DNA of 64,000 bases from Lutimonas vermicola (GTDB lineage Bacteria; Bacteroidota; Bacteroidia; Flavobacteriales; Flavobacteriaceae), in assembly GCF_038433205.1 (NCBI RefSeq), contig NZ_JBCDNA010000003.1, forward strand, positions 558,001-622,000. The letters are read 5' to 3'. This document shows, piece by piece, positions 1 through 8,017 of this stretch (its first letter is position 1; each line of letters begins with the position of its first letter). Both the position numbers and the translations under genes were made by a program. The notes under the pieces are model-generated. The model was not told where the DNA came from. It worked only from the letters and a program-made list of their open reading frames with translations, and did not search any database.

Positions 1-885
1 AACCAATAAGTTTGCTGTGAACATTTTCTTTTTACGTGTATACCTAAGCCCGAAATAAAACAGGGCCACCAGGAGGATTCCTGCAATAATACTTCCCGAA
101 TTAAAAGGCAGCCCGAGGGTATTGATAAAAAATAATTCAGACGCGCTAAAGAACCTGAGGGTAAAAGGGAACAATAGTTTAAATACAAAGGCCAGCACCA
201 AAATGGAAACCAAGTTGGCCAGAATAAATTGTTTGACACTAAGTTCAGGATGTCTTTTATAGATATATATGAATACGATTGACGGAATAACAAGCAAGGA
301 TAGAATATGGACACCAAAAGACAAACCAACAATAAAGCTGATCAGCAATAGCCATTTGTTGCCACGGGGTTTATCCATTTCGGCCTCCCAATGGATGGCA
401 AGCCAAAAGAGCAGGGCCATAAGAAAGGAGGACATGGCGTAAACTTCTGCCTCAACGGCACTAAACCAGAAACTGTCTGAAAAAGTGTATGCAAGAGCGC
501 CAACAAGGCCACTGCCTAATATCGCAATAGAACTCCCTTTGCTCATTTCACCAGATGTTTTTTCAACGACTTTTTTTGCCAGGGCGGTTATGGTCCAAAA
601 GAGGAACAGGATAGTAAAAGCACTGGCAAGGGCCGACATAAAATTCACCATCATGGCAATTTGAGAATTGTCAGAAGTAAACATCGCAAAAAATGCCCCC
701 ATCATTTGAAACAAAGGAGCTCCCGGAGGATGGCCTACTTCCAGTTTTACGGATGTAGCTATATATTCACCACAATCCCAATAACTAACTGTTGGTTCCA
801 GTGTTAAGGTGTAGGTCAGCAGGGCAATGGCAAAAGTAAGCCAACCCAATATGGTATTGAATTTTTTGTAATCAAATGAAAGCAT
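1..885 (-). CDS. DUF2723 family polytopic membrane protein (partial)
   Basis: The visible 295 codons are the N-terminal part of a multi-spanning inner-membrane protein that runs off the left edge. Read on the minus strand from ATG at 885, it shows a first hydrophobic segment (about residues 12-28), then the blocks SYWDCGEYIATS, GHPPGAPLF and FWFSAVEAEVYAMSS, followed by more membrane segments. These blocks are the hallmark of the DUF2723 family of Bacteroidota, which is regarded as GT-C-like. Its acceptor is unknown to me, and the role in envelope glycosylation is inference. No frameshift is seen in the visible part. Confidence 0.85.
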   Translation of the reverse strand, partial: MLSFDYKKFNTILGWLTFAIALLTYTLTLEPTVSYWDCGEYIATSVKLEVGHPPGAPLFQMMGAFFAMFTSDNSQIAMMVNFMSALASAFTILFLFWTITALAKKVVEKTSGEMSKGSSIAILGSGLVGALAYTFSDSFWFSAVEAEVYAMSSFLMALLFWLAIHWEAEMDKPRGNKWLLLISFIVGLSFGVHILSLLVIPSIVFIYIYKRHPELSVKQFILANLVSILVLAFVFKLLFPFTLRFFSASELFFINTLGLPFNSGSIIAGILLVALFYFGLRYTRKKKMFTANLLV

Positions 886-973
886 AGACACAATTTAAAA
901 CTGAGGCGAATTTAGTAAATTAAATGGAAACCGCTTGTAAATTGTAGTGTCGTAAAAAAAATCAAAAAAACTC

Positions 974-1005
974 TTTTGCCAAACAAAAACTTTGTTCTAA
1001 ATTTG
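974..1005 (+). promoter_or_regulatory. Bacteroidota-type promoter of tRNA-Gln
   Basis: TTTTG at 974-978 and TAAATTTG at 998-1005 are separated by 19 bases. This matches the Bacteroidota primary sigma consensus (-33 TTTG, -7 TAnnTTTG). The tRNA starts 38 bases downstream. Confidence 0.65.
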
Positions 1006-1042
1006 CGCCTGCTTAATCAGATATGATTTGGTATTGAAATAT

Positions 1043-1113
1043 TGACCCATGGTGTAACGGTAGCACTTCGGTTTTTGGTACCGCCAGTCAAGGTTCGAAT
1101 CCTTGTGGGTCAA
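1043..1113 (+). tRNA. tRNA-Gln (TTG anticodon)
   Basis: The acceptor arms TGACCCA (1043-1049) and TGGGTCA (1106-1112) pair, and a T arm with GGTTCGAATCC is present. The anticodon stem CGGT/ACCG closes the seven-base loop TTTTGGT, which places anticodon TTG at positions 34-36, so the tRNA reads CAA. No CCA is encoded. It stands alone, with its own promoter upstream and a terminator directly downstream. Confidence 0.95.
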
Positions 1114-1125
1114 CACTTTAAAAGA

Positions 1126-1162
1126 AAAATCCATTATAGTTTTTATAATGGATTTTTTCTTT
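1126..1162 (+). terminator. Rho-independent terminator after tRNA-Gln
   Basis: AAATCCATTATA and TATAATGGATTT form a 12-bp stem with a short T-rich loop, followed by a T-rich run. It lies 13 bases past the tRNA end. Confidence 0.8.
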
Positions 1163-1197
1163 TTAGAATATAATCTTTACATTGGCTGTCTTTTGTT

Positions 1198-2412
1198 ATG
1201 TATATGAATGCTACAAGGTTGAATTTGATTGACTCCTGCTTCTTAAAAATCGGGTTTTGCCTTATGATCATTTTCACGAGCGTCTCTTCGATGCAAGGCC
1301 AGAAAAAATCTATTTCATACGAAGAAGTAAAGGAGGTTAAGAACTTTGGCCGCTTCAGGTATCTGGAGGTTAAAGGACATACCGGTTATCATTTATATAC
1401 TGGAGAGACCTTGGAAGGTTTGGTAAACGATGGTTATGGAGCTTTGGAATTCCGTTTTGGATGGCAGTTAAAGGATCCTGATCATTGGACCAGTCGCTAT
1501 GGTTATGCCACTTTCGGTATTGGATATTATTGGGGCTTTATAGGAAACCCTGAAGTTTTGGGAAAGCCAAATGCAATTTTCGGTTTTATTAATTTTCCAT
1601 TGACCAACAGGCTTCGCAGAAATGTACTGGAAATGGGTTTTGGATTAGGGCTCACTTTTAATTTAGAGCCTTATGATGTAAATAGGAATGCTGTAAACGA
1701 TGCCATTGGGACTCCTTTAGCCCTTTATTTCAACCTGTATGCGGGAGGGGCTTACAAAATCGGCCGCGAAATGGATCTTCTTTACGGTATAGATTTTACC
1801 CATTTTTCCAATGGAAGGTTAACGACTCCCAATTACGGATTTAATATGTATGGTTTAAACCTGGGCTTGAGATACCATTATAATGCTGATCAAAAATTGG
1901 TTGACCGAGACGTTTACACGGATAAAGTCCTTCAAGCCAGATTTGAACCACCTGAAAATTCCAAAAGCCCGAGGTTGAGAGAAAGTTCAATTGAAATTTA
2001 TGTTGCAGGAGGATCAGTACAAAATGAAAATGACAAAGGAACTGATAAAAGATATGGCATATTTTCAGGCGCATTGGATTATCGGTTTAAATTCAATACC
2101 ATGCATGCAATAACTGCAGGATTCGATTGTTTTTGGGATGGCAGCCTGAAACCCGATTATCCCGAAACCAAGGATCAGATCCTTGCAGGAGCGCACCTTG
2201 GTTATGACTTTATGTTTGGAAAAATGGCTATTAGATTTCAGGCAGGTACATACATTACTGATGACAAGGGAAAAGCGCCTAATTATATCAGAGCCGGGTT
2301 TAGATATGACATTACAGATTGGCTGTTTGCTCAAATCTCTGTTAAAACAAGAAAAACTTCACGCGCAGACTGGGCAGAATTAGGTATTGGTTTACGACCT
2401 TTTAAATGGTAG
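1198..2412 (+). CDS. PagL-like acyloxyacyl hydrolase / lipid A deacylase family protein
   Basis: This is a 404-residue exported protein with an N-terminal hydrophobic segment (about residues 15-35) ending near a likely signal peptidase site (SSMQGQ). The core to about residue 230 consists of alternating aromatic/glycine beta strands. It contains HFSNGRLTTPNYGFNMYG, which resembles the catalytic His-x-Ser and PNxGxN region of PagL-type lipid A 3-O-deacylases, eight-stranded outer-membrane barrels. About 170 extra C-terminal residues (from about 235) look like a second set of beta strands, so the protein is longer than classical PagL (about 170 residues). ATG at 1204 is an alternative start. 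Substrate is inferred from the family. Confidence 0.7.
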   Translation: MYMNATRLNLIDSCFLKIGFCLMIIFTSVSSMQGQKKSISYEEVKEVKNFGRFRYLEVKGHTGYHLYTGETLEGLVNDGYGALEFRFGWQLKDPDHWTSRYGYATFGIGYYWGFIGNPEVLGKPNAIFGFINFPLTNRLRRNVLEMGFGLGLTFNLEPYDVNRNAVNDAIGTPLALYFNLYAGGAYKIGREMDLLYGIDFTHFSNGRLTTPNYGFNMYGLNLGLRYHYNADQKLVDRDVYTDKVLQARFEPPENSKSPRLRESSIEIYVAGGSVQNENDKGTDKRYGIFSGALDYRFKFNTMHAITAGFDCFWDGSLKPDYPETKDQILAGAHLGYDFMFGKMAIRFQAGTYITDDKGKAPNYIRAGFRYDITDWLFAQISVKTRKTSRADWAELGIGLRPFKW

Positions 2413-2427
2413 TAAAATAAACTGCAA

Positions 2428-3258
2428 TTAAATTTTAAAAGTAACCACTGGCCTCAATGCATGATTTGCCAATTCCTGGCCTATACTTCCGTTGAACAAC
2501 TGTGATAAGCCACTTCTTCCATGCGTATTCAGGGCGATAAGATCTGCATCAATGTCACGAGCAAAACTCAAAATTCCTTTTTCAATGGAAATGTCATTAT
2601 AAATATTCTTTGTATAGTTGTCAAAATCGAAATCAGCCATAAATTTAGCTATTCTTGATTCAATATTCTTTGTTGTATTGAAGTTGTGAATTGTATTCAC
2701 ATACAATAGATGTACTTTAGCTTCAAAGAGATTTGCAAAATCTATGACACGGTGAAATGTACTCTTGCTCTCCTTGTTAAAATCAGAAGCAAATAATATA
2801 TCATTAACCTCAAATTCTTCGACGCTTTGCTTGATCACCAAAACAGGTATTTTTGACCGTCTGACGACTTTCTCGGTATTTGACCCAATAAACATCTCCT
2901 GTAAGCCTGAAGCTCCCTGAGAGCCCATAACAATAAGATCAATATTATTCTTTTCACTTTCGTCTATAATTCCTGAAAAAGCATGTTGAAACTGAATCGA
3001 TTCCACAACTGTTAATCCTTCCAGAAATGGCAATTTTTTGAATTTATCGAATTTTTGATGAGCCAGTTTCATGAAATATATGATTTGAGGCTCACTGCTG
3101 ATGGTATTCATCTCGGCGGGATCAATAGTAGTTACAGGTAATTCAAGCATGTGAACCAGAAAAATTTCACTTCCTGTTTTACGGGCAATACTCGCAGCAA
3201 CCTTGGCAGCACTTTCGGCTTCTTTAGAAAAATCTACAGGGACTAATATTCGTTTCAT
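2428..3258 (-). CDS. Universal stress protein, tandem Usp domains
   Basis: This 276-residue cytoplasmic protein has two UspA domains. The first begins with KRILVPVDFS and carries the ATP-binding signature GSQGASGLQEMFIGSNTEKV (about residues 112-131). The second (from about residue 150) ends with NTHGRSGLSQLFNGSIGQEL, a matching G-x2-G-x9-GS motif. Tandem Usp proteins bind ATP and act in stress survival; the specific role is unknown. It is convergent with the PagL-like gene (15-bp gap) and divergent from rimP. Confidence 0.9.
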   Translation of the reverse strand: MKRILVPVDFSKEAESAAKVAASIARKTGSEIFLVHMLELPVTTIDPAEMNTISSEPQIIYFMKLAHQKFDKFKKLPFLEGLTVVESIQFQHAFSGIIDESEKNNIDLIVMGSQGASGLQEMFIGSNTEKVVRRSKIPVLVIKQSVEEFEVNDILFASDFNKESKSTFHRVIDFANLFEAKVHLLYVNTIHNFNTTKNIESRIAKFMADFDFDNYTKNIYNDISIEKGILSFARDIDADLIALNTHGRSGLSQLFNGSIGQELANHALRPVVTFKI

Positions 3259-3318
3259 AACATTTATATTTTATGTATTAGCTAAAGTTAATAAATTTTC
3301 ATCGAATAGGCTCATGAT

Positions 3319-3350
3319 TTTTGTCAGTATCAAAGGAATTCTTATATTTG
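3319..3350 (+). promoter_or_regulatory. Promoter of the rimP-nusA-infB operon
   Basis: TTTTG at 3319-3323 and TATATTTG at 3343-3350 are spaced by 19 bases, a full match to the Bacteroidota -33/-7 consensus. The predicted transcript would start near 3356 and include the hairpin at 3379-3397. Confidence 0.7.
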
Positions 3351-3378
3351 CAGCGAAATTTAAGATGAGTTGAGTTGG

Positions 3379-3406
3379 AGGGGACAGATAGTCCCCTCTT
3401 TTTATA
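3379..3406 (+). promoter_or_regulatory. Leader hairpin with U-run upstream of rimP
   Basis: AGGGGAC (3379-3385) pairs with GTCCCCT (3391-3397) around the loop AGATA, followed by CTTTTTAT. The structure looks like a Rho-independent terminator placed between the promoter and the rimP start, so it is a candidate attenuator. A two-codon ATG-AGT-TGA mini-ORF (3365-3373) lies just upstream. Regulation is inference. Confidence 0.5.
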
Positions 3407-3414
3407 CAAGCCAA

Positions 3415-3876
3415 ATGGATCAGACTTTAGTAAAGAAATTGGTGGATGAAGCACTTTCCGAAAATAGTTCACTGTTTCTTATTGAATTGAATTTTGGAAG
3501 TGACGGAAGTATAAAAATCACTGTTGATGGTGATCAGGGTGTACCTTTAAGTGAATGCATCAGAATCAGCAGGCACGTGGAACACAACCTGGACAGGGAA
3601 AATGAAGATTTTTCTTTAGAGGTGACCACTCCTAATATAACTGACCCGATAACTGACAACAGGCAGTACAACAAGAACATTGAAAGAACGCTGCAGGTAA
3701 AGACGGCTGAGGAGAAGTTTGAAGGTAAATTAATAGCAGTGACTGATAAGGAGATCATACTATTTTGGAAAGCCAGGGAGCCTAAACCCATAGGAAAAGG
3801 AAAAATAACAGTGGAAAAGCGACAGTCGATTCCATTGAGTGAGATAAAAGAAGCAAAAGTGAAGATTATTTTTTAA
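3415..3876 (+). CDS. rimP: Ribosome maturation factor RimP
   Basis: RimP helps mature the 30S subunit. The 153-residue product has the usual two-domain layout: an alpha/beta N-terminal half with VDGDQGVPLSECIRISRHVE (about residues 40-59), then the LEVTTPNITDPI region, and a C-terminal SH3-like domain (FEGKLIAVTDKEIILFWKAR). I chose ATG at 3415. An upstream in-frame TTG at 3370 would add 15 residues, but these overlap the leader hairpin. The gene is first in the rimP-nusA-infB operon; nusA follows after 10 bases. Confidence 0.93.
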   Translation: MDQTLVKKLVDEALSENSSLFLIELNFGSDGSIKITVDGDQGVPLSECIRISRHVEHNLDRENEDFSLEVTTPNITDPITDNRQYNKNIERTLQVKTAEEKFEGKLIAVTDKEIILFWKAREPKPIGKGKITVEKRQSIPLSEIKEAKVKIIF

Positions 3877-3886
3877 TAAGATTATA

Positions 3887-5131
3887 ATGGAAAATATCGC
3901 ATTGATTGAATCATTTTCGGAATTTAAAGACGAAAAGAGTATTGACAGGGTAACTTTGATGGCCATTTTGGAAGAAGTGTTCAGATCAGCCTTAAAAAGA
4001 AAGTTCGGGTCGGACGATAATTTTGATATAATTATCAATCCGGATAAAGGTGACCTTGAGATTTGGAGAAACCGAATCGTGGTTGAGAATGGTGCAGTTG
4101 AAGATGATAATGAGGAGATCTCGTTAGAAGAAGCACAGAAAATTGAGCCCGATTTTGAGGTGGGTGAAGAAGTGTCTGAAGAGGTGAAACTGATAGATCT
4201 TGGAAGAAGATCGATTTTGGCCCTTCGTCAGAACCTGATCTCCAAGATCCATGAGCATGACAATACAAATATATTTAAGCACTACAAGGAGCTTGAAGGA
4301 GAATTGTATTCGGCGGAAGTACATCATGTAAGACATAATGCCGTCATTTTGCTGGATGACAACGGTAATGAACTTGTGCTGCCGAAAAGCGAGCAAATAC
4401 GTTCAGACTTTTTCAGAAAGGGAGAGTCAGTTAGAGGCATTATTAAAAATGTCGAACTTAGAGGTAATAAACCTTCTATTATTCTTTCAAGAACGGCACC
4501 TGAATTTTTGGTAAAGCTTTTTGAGCAGGAAATTCCTGAGGTTTTTGACGGTTTGATCACAATTGAAAGGGTTGCCAGAATACCAGGTGAAAAAGCAAAA
4601 ATCGCGGTAGATTCTTATGATGACAGGATAGATCCGGTAGGTGCTTGTGTTGGGATGAAAGGATCCAGGATTCATGGAATTGTGAGAGAATTGGGTAATG
4701 AGAACATTGATGTTGTCAATTACACCAAAATCGATGAACAGTTTATTAAAAGGGCCTTAAGCCCTGCAAAAGTGGTTTCTCTTAAGATTCACGAGGCTGT
4801 GGGTGATGAAAAGCCAAGAGTAGATGTTTTTCTGAAACCGGAAGAAGTGTCCAAGGCTATTGGTAAAGGTGGTGTCAACATCCGATTGGCAAGCCAGTTG
4901 ACCGGTTATGAAATTGATGTGCAGAGAGAAGGAGTTGAAGATGATGTTGAATTGACTGAGTTTTCTGATGAAATTGAAGAATGGGTGATCAATGAATTTA
5001 AAAACATTGGTCTTGATACTGCAAGAAGCGTTTTAGATCTGGATTTGGCCGAGTTGGTCAAGCGTACTGATCTTGAAGAAGAAACTATTCGTGAAGTACA
5101 AAGAATACTAAAAGAAGAATTCGAATCATAA
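3887..5131 (+). CDS. nusA: Transcription termination/antitermination factor NusA
   Basis: NusA binds RNA polymerase and modulates pausing, termination and antitermination. The 414-residue protein has the N-terminal polymerase-binding domain (about 1-125), an S1 domain (about 130-200), KH1 with DRIDPVGACVGMKGSRIHGI and KH2 with VSKAIGKGGVNIRLASQLTG, followed by a short helical tail (VLDLDLAELVKRTDLEEETI). It lacks the full acidic C-terminal repeats of the E. coli protein, as is usual in Bacteroidota. Middle gene of the conserved rimP-nusA-infB operon. Confidence 0.96.
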   Translation: MENIALIESFSEFKDEKSIDRVTLMAILEEVFRSALKRKFGSDDNFDIIINPDKGDLEIWRNRIVVENGAVEDDNEEISLEEAQKIEPDFEVGEEVSEEVKLIDLGRRSILALRQNLISKIHEHDNTNIFKHYKELEGELYSAEVHHVRHNAVILLDDNGNELVLPKSEQIRSDFFRKGESVRGIIKNVELRGNKPSIILSRTAPEFLVKLFEQEIPEVFDGLITIERVARIPGEKAKIAVDSYDDRIDPVGACVGMKGSRIHGIVRELGNENIDVVNYTKIDEQFIKRALSPAKVVSLKIHEAVGDEKPRVDVFLKPEEVSKAIGKGGVNIRLASQLTGYEIDVQREGVEDDVELTEFSDEIEEWVINEFKNIGLDTARSVLDLDLAELVKRTDLEEETIREVQRILKEEFES

Positions 5132-5179
5132 TATTTATTATTTTGCAATAGGAATTAGAGGTTCATTTTAACACAATTT

Positions 5180-7954
5180 ATGACAGAATATAGGCCACAA
5201 CGATTTAATAAAGTTTTAAGAGAACTGAATATTTCTCTAGACAGGGCTGTTGAGTTTCTTGCTAATAAGGGAATAGACATAGATCATAGACCAACAGCGA
5301 AGATCTCACATGAGGTTTATACAATCCTGTCTGATGAATTCCAGACTGACAAGAGTAAAAAAGTTGCCTCTAAGGAAATCGGAGAAGAGAAGAGAAAGGA
5401 AAAAGAGGAGATACGTTTGGCTTTAGAGAAAGAAGCTGAAAAGAAACGCCTTGAAGAGGAAGCCAAAAGGGCTGAGATATTTAAAACTGAATCTGAAAAG
5501 ATCAGTGGCCCCAAAATGGTTGGTAAAATTGATATTGATGCCAAACCTGTTGAGCAGGTAGAGTCCCCTGAAGAAGAAGTTCCTGTCAAAAAGGAAAAGG
5601 TCGTTGAGGAAGTGATCAAAGGGTCCAAGAAATTAAAAGGACTTAAACAGGTCGGTAAGATTGATGTAGCGCCAAAAGAAAAGCCAAAAAAGGTTGAGGA
5701 AAAGGCTGTGAAAAAGGTTAGTCCTGAAACGCCTGTTGCCAAGGAGGTTGTATCTGATGAAGAAGAGGTTGTAACTGAAGAGACCGAAACGCTTAAGACT
5801 GAGTATCAAAAATTATCAGGTCCTAAGAAAACGGGAGAGACAATTGATCTTTCCAAGTTTAAAAGACCTAAGAAAAAGGTTGCTGAGTCTAAGAAAGAGA
5901 GTGAAAGTGATGCCAGTAAAACCAAAAAGAAGCGTAAAAGAATACATGTTCAACGCCCGGATTTTGGTCAATCAGGTAGAGGAGCCGGAGCCAGAGGAGG
6001 ACAGAGAGGTGCTCAAACAGGGAGAAAACCTGTTATAAAAGAAGAACCATCAGCTGAAGAAGTTCAAAAGCAGGTAAGGGAAACCCTTGAAAAACTTCAG
6101 GGTAAATCCAAAAAAGGCAAAGGAGCCAAATACAGAAGAGAGAAAAGAGACCTTCACCGTCAACAGGCTGAGAAGGATCTTGAGCAACAGGAAGCGGAAA
6201 GCAAAGTAATCAAAGTAACTGAGTTTGTAACTGCAAACGAAGTAGCTACGATGATGGACGTTACCGTAACTGACGTGATTTCGGCATGTATGTCATTAGG
6301 TTTAATGATTTCTATGAATCAGCGTCTTGATGCGGAAACACTTACTATAGTTGCTGAAGAATTCGGATATAATGTTGAATTTGTAGATGCTGAAGTTGAA
6401 GAAACTGTAGAAGAGGAAGTTGATAAACCTGAGGACCTTGAATCAAGAGCTCCCATTGTAACCGTGATGGGCCATGTTGATCATGGTAAAACATCCTTGC
6501 TGGATTATATCAGAAACGCAAATGTAATTGCCGGAGAATCCGGAGGAATCACCCAGCACATTGGTGCCTATGCGGTTGAACTGGAAGATGGTCAAAAGAT
6601 TACTTTCCTGGATACCCCGGGTCACGAAGCTTTTACCGCCATGCGTGCGCGTGGTACTCAGGTAACTGATATTGCAGTAATTGTAATCTCTGCAGATGAT
6701 GCAATCATGCCTCAGACAAAAGAGGCTATTAGCCATGCACAGGCAGCAGGTGTTCCAATCGTATTTGCGATCAACAAGATTGATAAGCCGGATGCAAATC
6801 CCGATAAAGTTAAAGAAGAATTGGCTCAAATGGACCTCTTGGTTGAAGACTGGGGAGGAAAGATACAATCTCATGATGTATCTGCCTTAAAAGGGACCGG
6901 AGTCAAGGAATTACTTGAAAAGATATTACTTGAGGCTGAGATACTTGAACTTAAAGCGAACCCCAATAAATTTGCAAGCGGATCGGTTGTCGAAGCTTTC
7001 CTTGACAAAGGAAAAGGTTATGTGGCTACGGTGCTTGTTGATGGAGGAACGCTTAAGGTAGGGGATTATATTCTTGCCGGACATCATTCAGGTAAAGTGA
7101 AGGCTTTACAAGATGAAAGAGGAAGAAATGTTGAGGAAGCAGGCCCTTCGAGACCGGTATCGATCCTTGGACTTGATGGAGCGCCTCAGGCAGGTGATAA
7201 ATTTAAAGTTTATGAAGATGAAAGAGAGGCCAAACAAATTGCTGCAAAACGCTCTCAACTGAGCCGTGAGCAGTCTGTAAGGACACAAAGACATATTACA
7301 CTCGATGAAATAGGAAGAAGAATTGCATTGGGTGGCTTCAAGGAGTTAAACATCATCATTAAAGGTGACGTGGATGGTTCTGTGGAAGCCCTGACTGATT
7401 CTTTACAAAAATTATCAACTGAAGAGATTCAGGTGAATATTATCCATAAAGGCGTGGGTGCCATTACTGAATCTGATGTATTGCTTGCTTCTGCTTCAGA
7501 GGCGATTATCATAGGCTTTAACGTCAGGCCTTCGGTAAGTGCAAGACAACTCGCAGAGAAGGAAGAAATTGACATCAGGAATTACTCTATTATCTACAAG
7601 GTAATTGATGAAGTTAAAGATGCCATGGAAGGCATGTTGTCTCCGGATATTGTTGAGGAGATTACAGGTAGCGCAGAGGTTCGGGAAACCTACAAGATTT
7701 CTAAGGTGGGAACCATTGCAGGTTGTATGGTCCAGGAAGGTAAAATTTACAGAAGTTCCAAGATCAGGTTGATCAGGGATAATGTAGTCATCTTTACAGG
7801 TGAATTGACCTCGTTAAAGCGATTTAAAGATGATGTAAAAGAAGTTGCCAAAGGATATGATTGTGGTATTCAGATTAAGAACTACAATGAGGTTATGGTG
7901 GATGATGTCATCGAAGCCTACCAGGAAGTGGAAGTTAAGAAAAAGTTGAAGTAA
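5180..7954 (+). CDS. infB: Translation initiation factor IF-2
   Basis: IF-2 is the GTPase that brings initiator tRNA to the ribosome. The 924-residue protein begins with an IF2_N-like domain (RFNKVLRELNISLDRAVEFL), then a long Lys/Glu/Pro-rich linker (about residues 55-340) with a Gly/Arg-rich patch. The G domain contains GHVDHGKT (431-438), DTPGHEAF and NKID. Domains II, III and C2 follow. The linker repeats variants of SKKLKGLKQVGKIDV and SGPKMVGKIDI, suggesting internal duplication in the disordered region. Last gene of the operon; a bidirectional terminator follows. Confidence 0.97.
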   Translation: MTEYRPQRFNKVLRELNISLDRAVEFLANKGIDIDHRPTAKISHEVYTILSDEFQTDKSKKVASKEIGEEKRKEKEEIRLALEKEAEKKRLEEEAKRAEIFKTESEKISGPKMVGKIDIDAKPVEQVESPEEEVPVKKEKVVEEVIKGSKKLKGLKQVGKIDVAPKEKPKKVEEKAVKKVSPETPVAKEVVSDEEEVVTEETETLKTEYQKLSGPKKTGETIDLSKFKRPKKKVAESKKESESDASKTKKKRKRIHVQRPDFGQSGRGAGARGGQRGAQTGRKPVIKEEPSAEEVQKQVRETLEKLQGKSKKGKGAKYRREKRDLHRQQAEKDLEQQEAESKVIKVTEFVTANEVATMMDVTVTDVISACMSLGLMISMNQRLDAETLTIVAEEFGYNVEFVDAEVEETVEEEVDKPEDLESRAPIVTVMGHVDHGKTSLLDYIRNANVIAGESGGITQHIGAYAVELEDGQKITFLDTPGHEAFTAMRARGTQVTDIAVIVISADDAIMPQTKEAISHAQAAGVPIVFAINKIDKPDANPDKVKEELAQMDLLVEDWGGKIQSHDVSALKGTGVKELLEKILLEAEILELKANPNKFASGSVVEAFLDKGKGYVATVLVDGGTLKVGDYILAGHHSGKVKALQDERGRNVEEAGPSRPVSILGLDGAPQAGDKFKVYEDEREAKQIAAKRSQLSREQSVRTQRHITLDEIGRRIALGGFKELNIIIKGDVDGSVEALTDSLQKLSTEEIQVNIIHKGVGAITESDVLLASASEAIIIGFNVRPSVSARQLAEKEEIDIRNYSIIYKVIDEVKDAMEGMLSPDIVEEITGSAEVRETYKISKVGTIAGCMVQEGKIYRSSKIRLIRDNVVIFTGELTSLKRFKDDVKEVAKGYDCGIQIKNYNEVMVDDVIEAYQEVEVKKKLK

Positions 7955-7974
7955 AAATTAAAAACAACTTCAAT

Positions 7975-8012
7975 AAAAAATCCCGATCAATTAATTGATC
8001 GGGATTTTTTAT
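7975..8012. terminator. Bidirectional terminator between infB and the M1 peptidase gene
   Basis: TCCCGATCAA (7981-7990) and TTGATCGGGA (7995-8004) form a perfect 10-bp stem with loop TTAA. It is flanked by an A-run on the left and a T-run on the right, so it can serve both convergent genes. Confidence 0.85.
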
Positions 8013-8017
8013 TGATC

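Noticed and set aside
5317..5742. 141-codon minus-strand frame inside infB
   Set aside because: It is antisense to the Lys/Glu-rich linker of IF-2, which gives a spurious Ser/Phe-rich frame.
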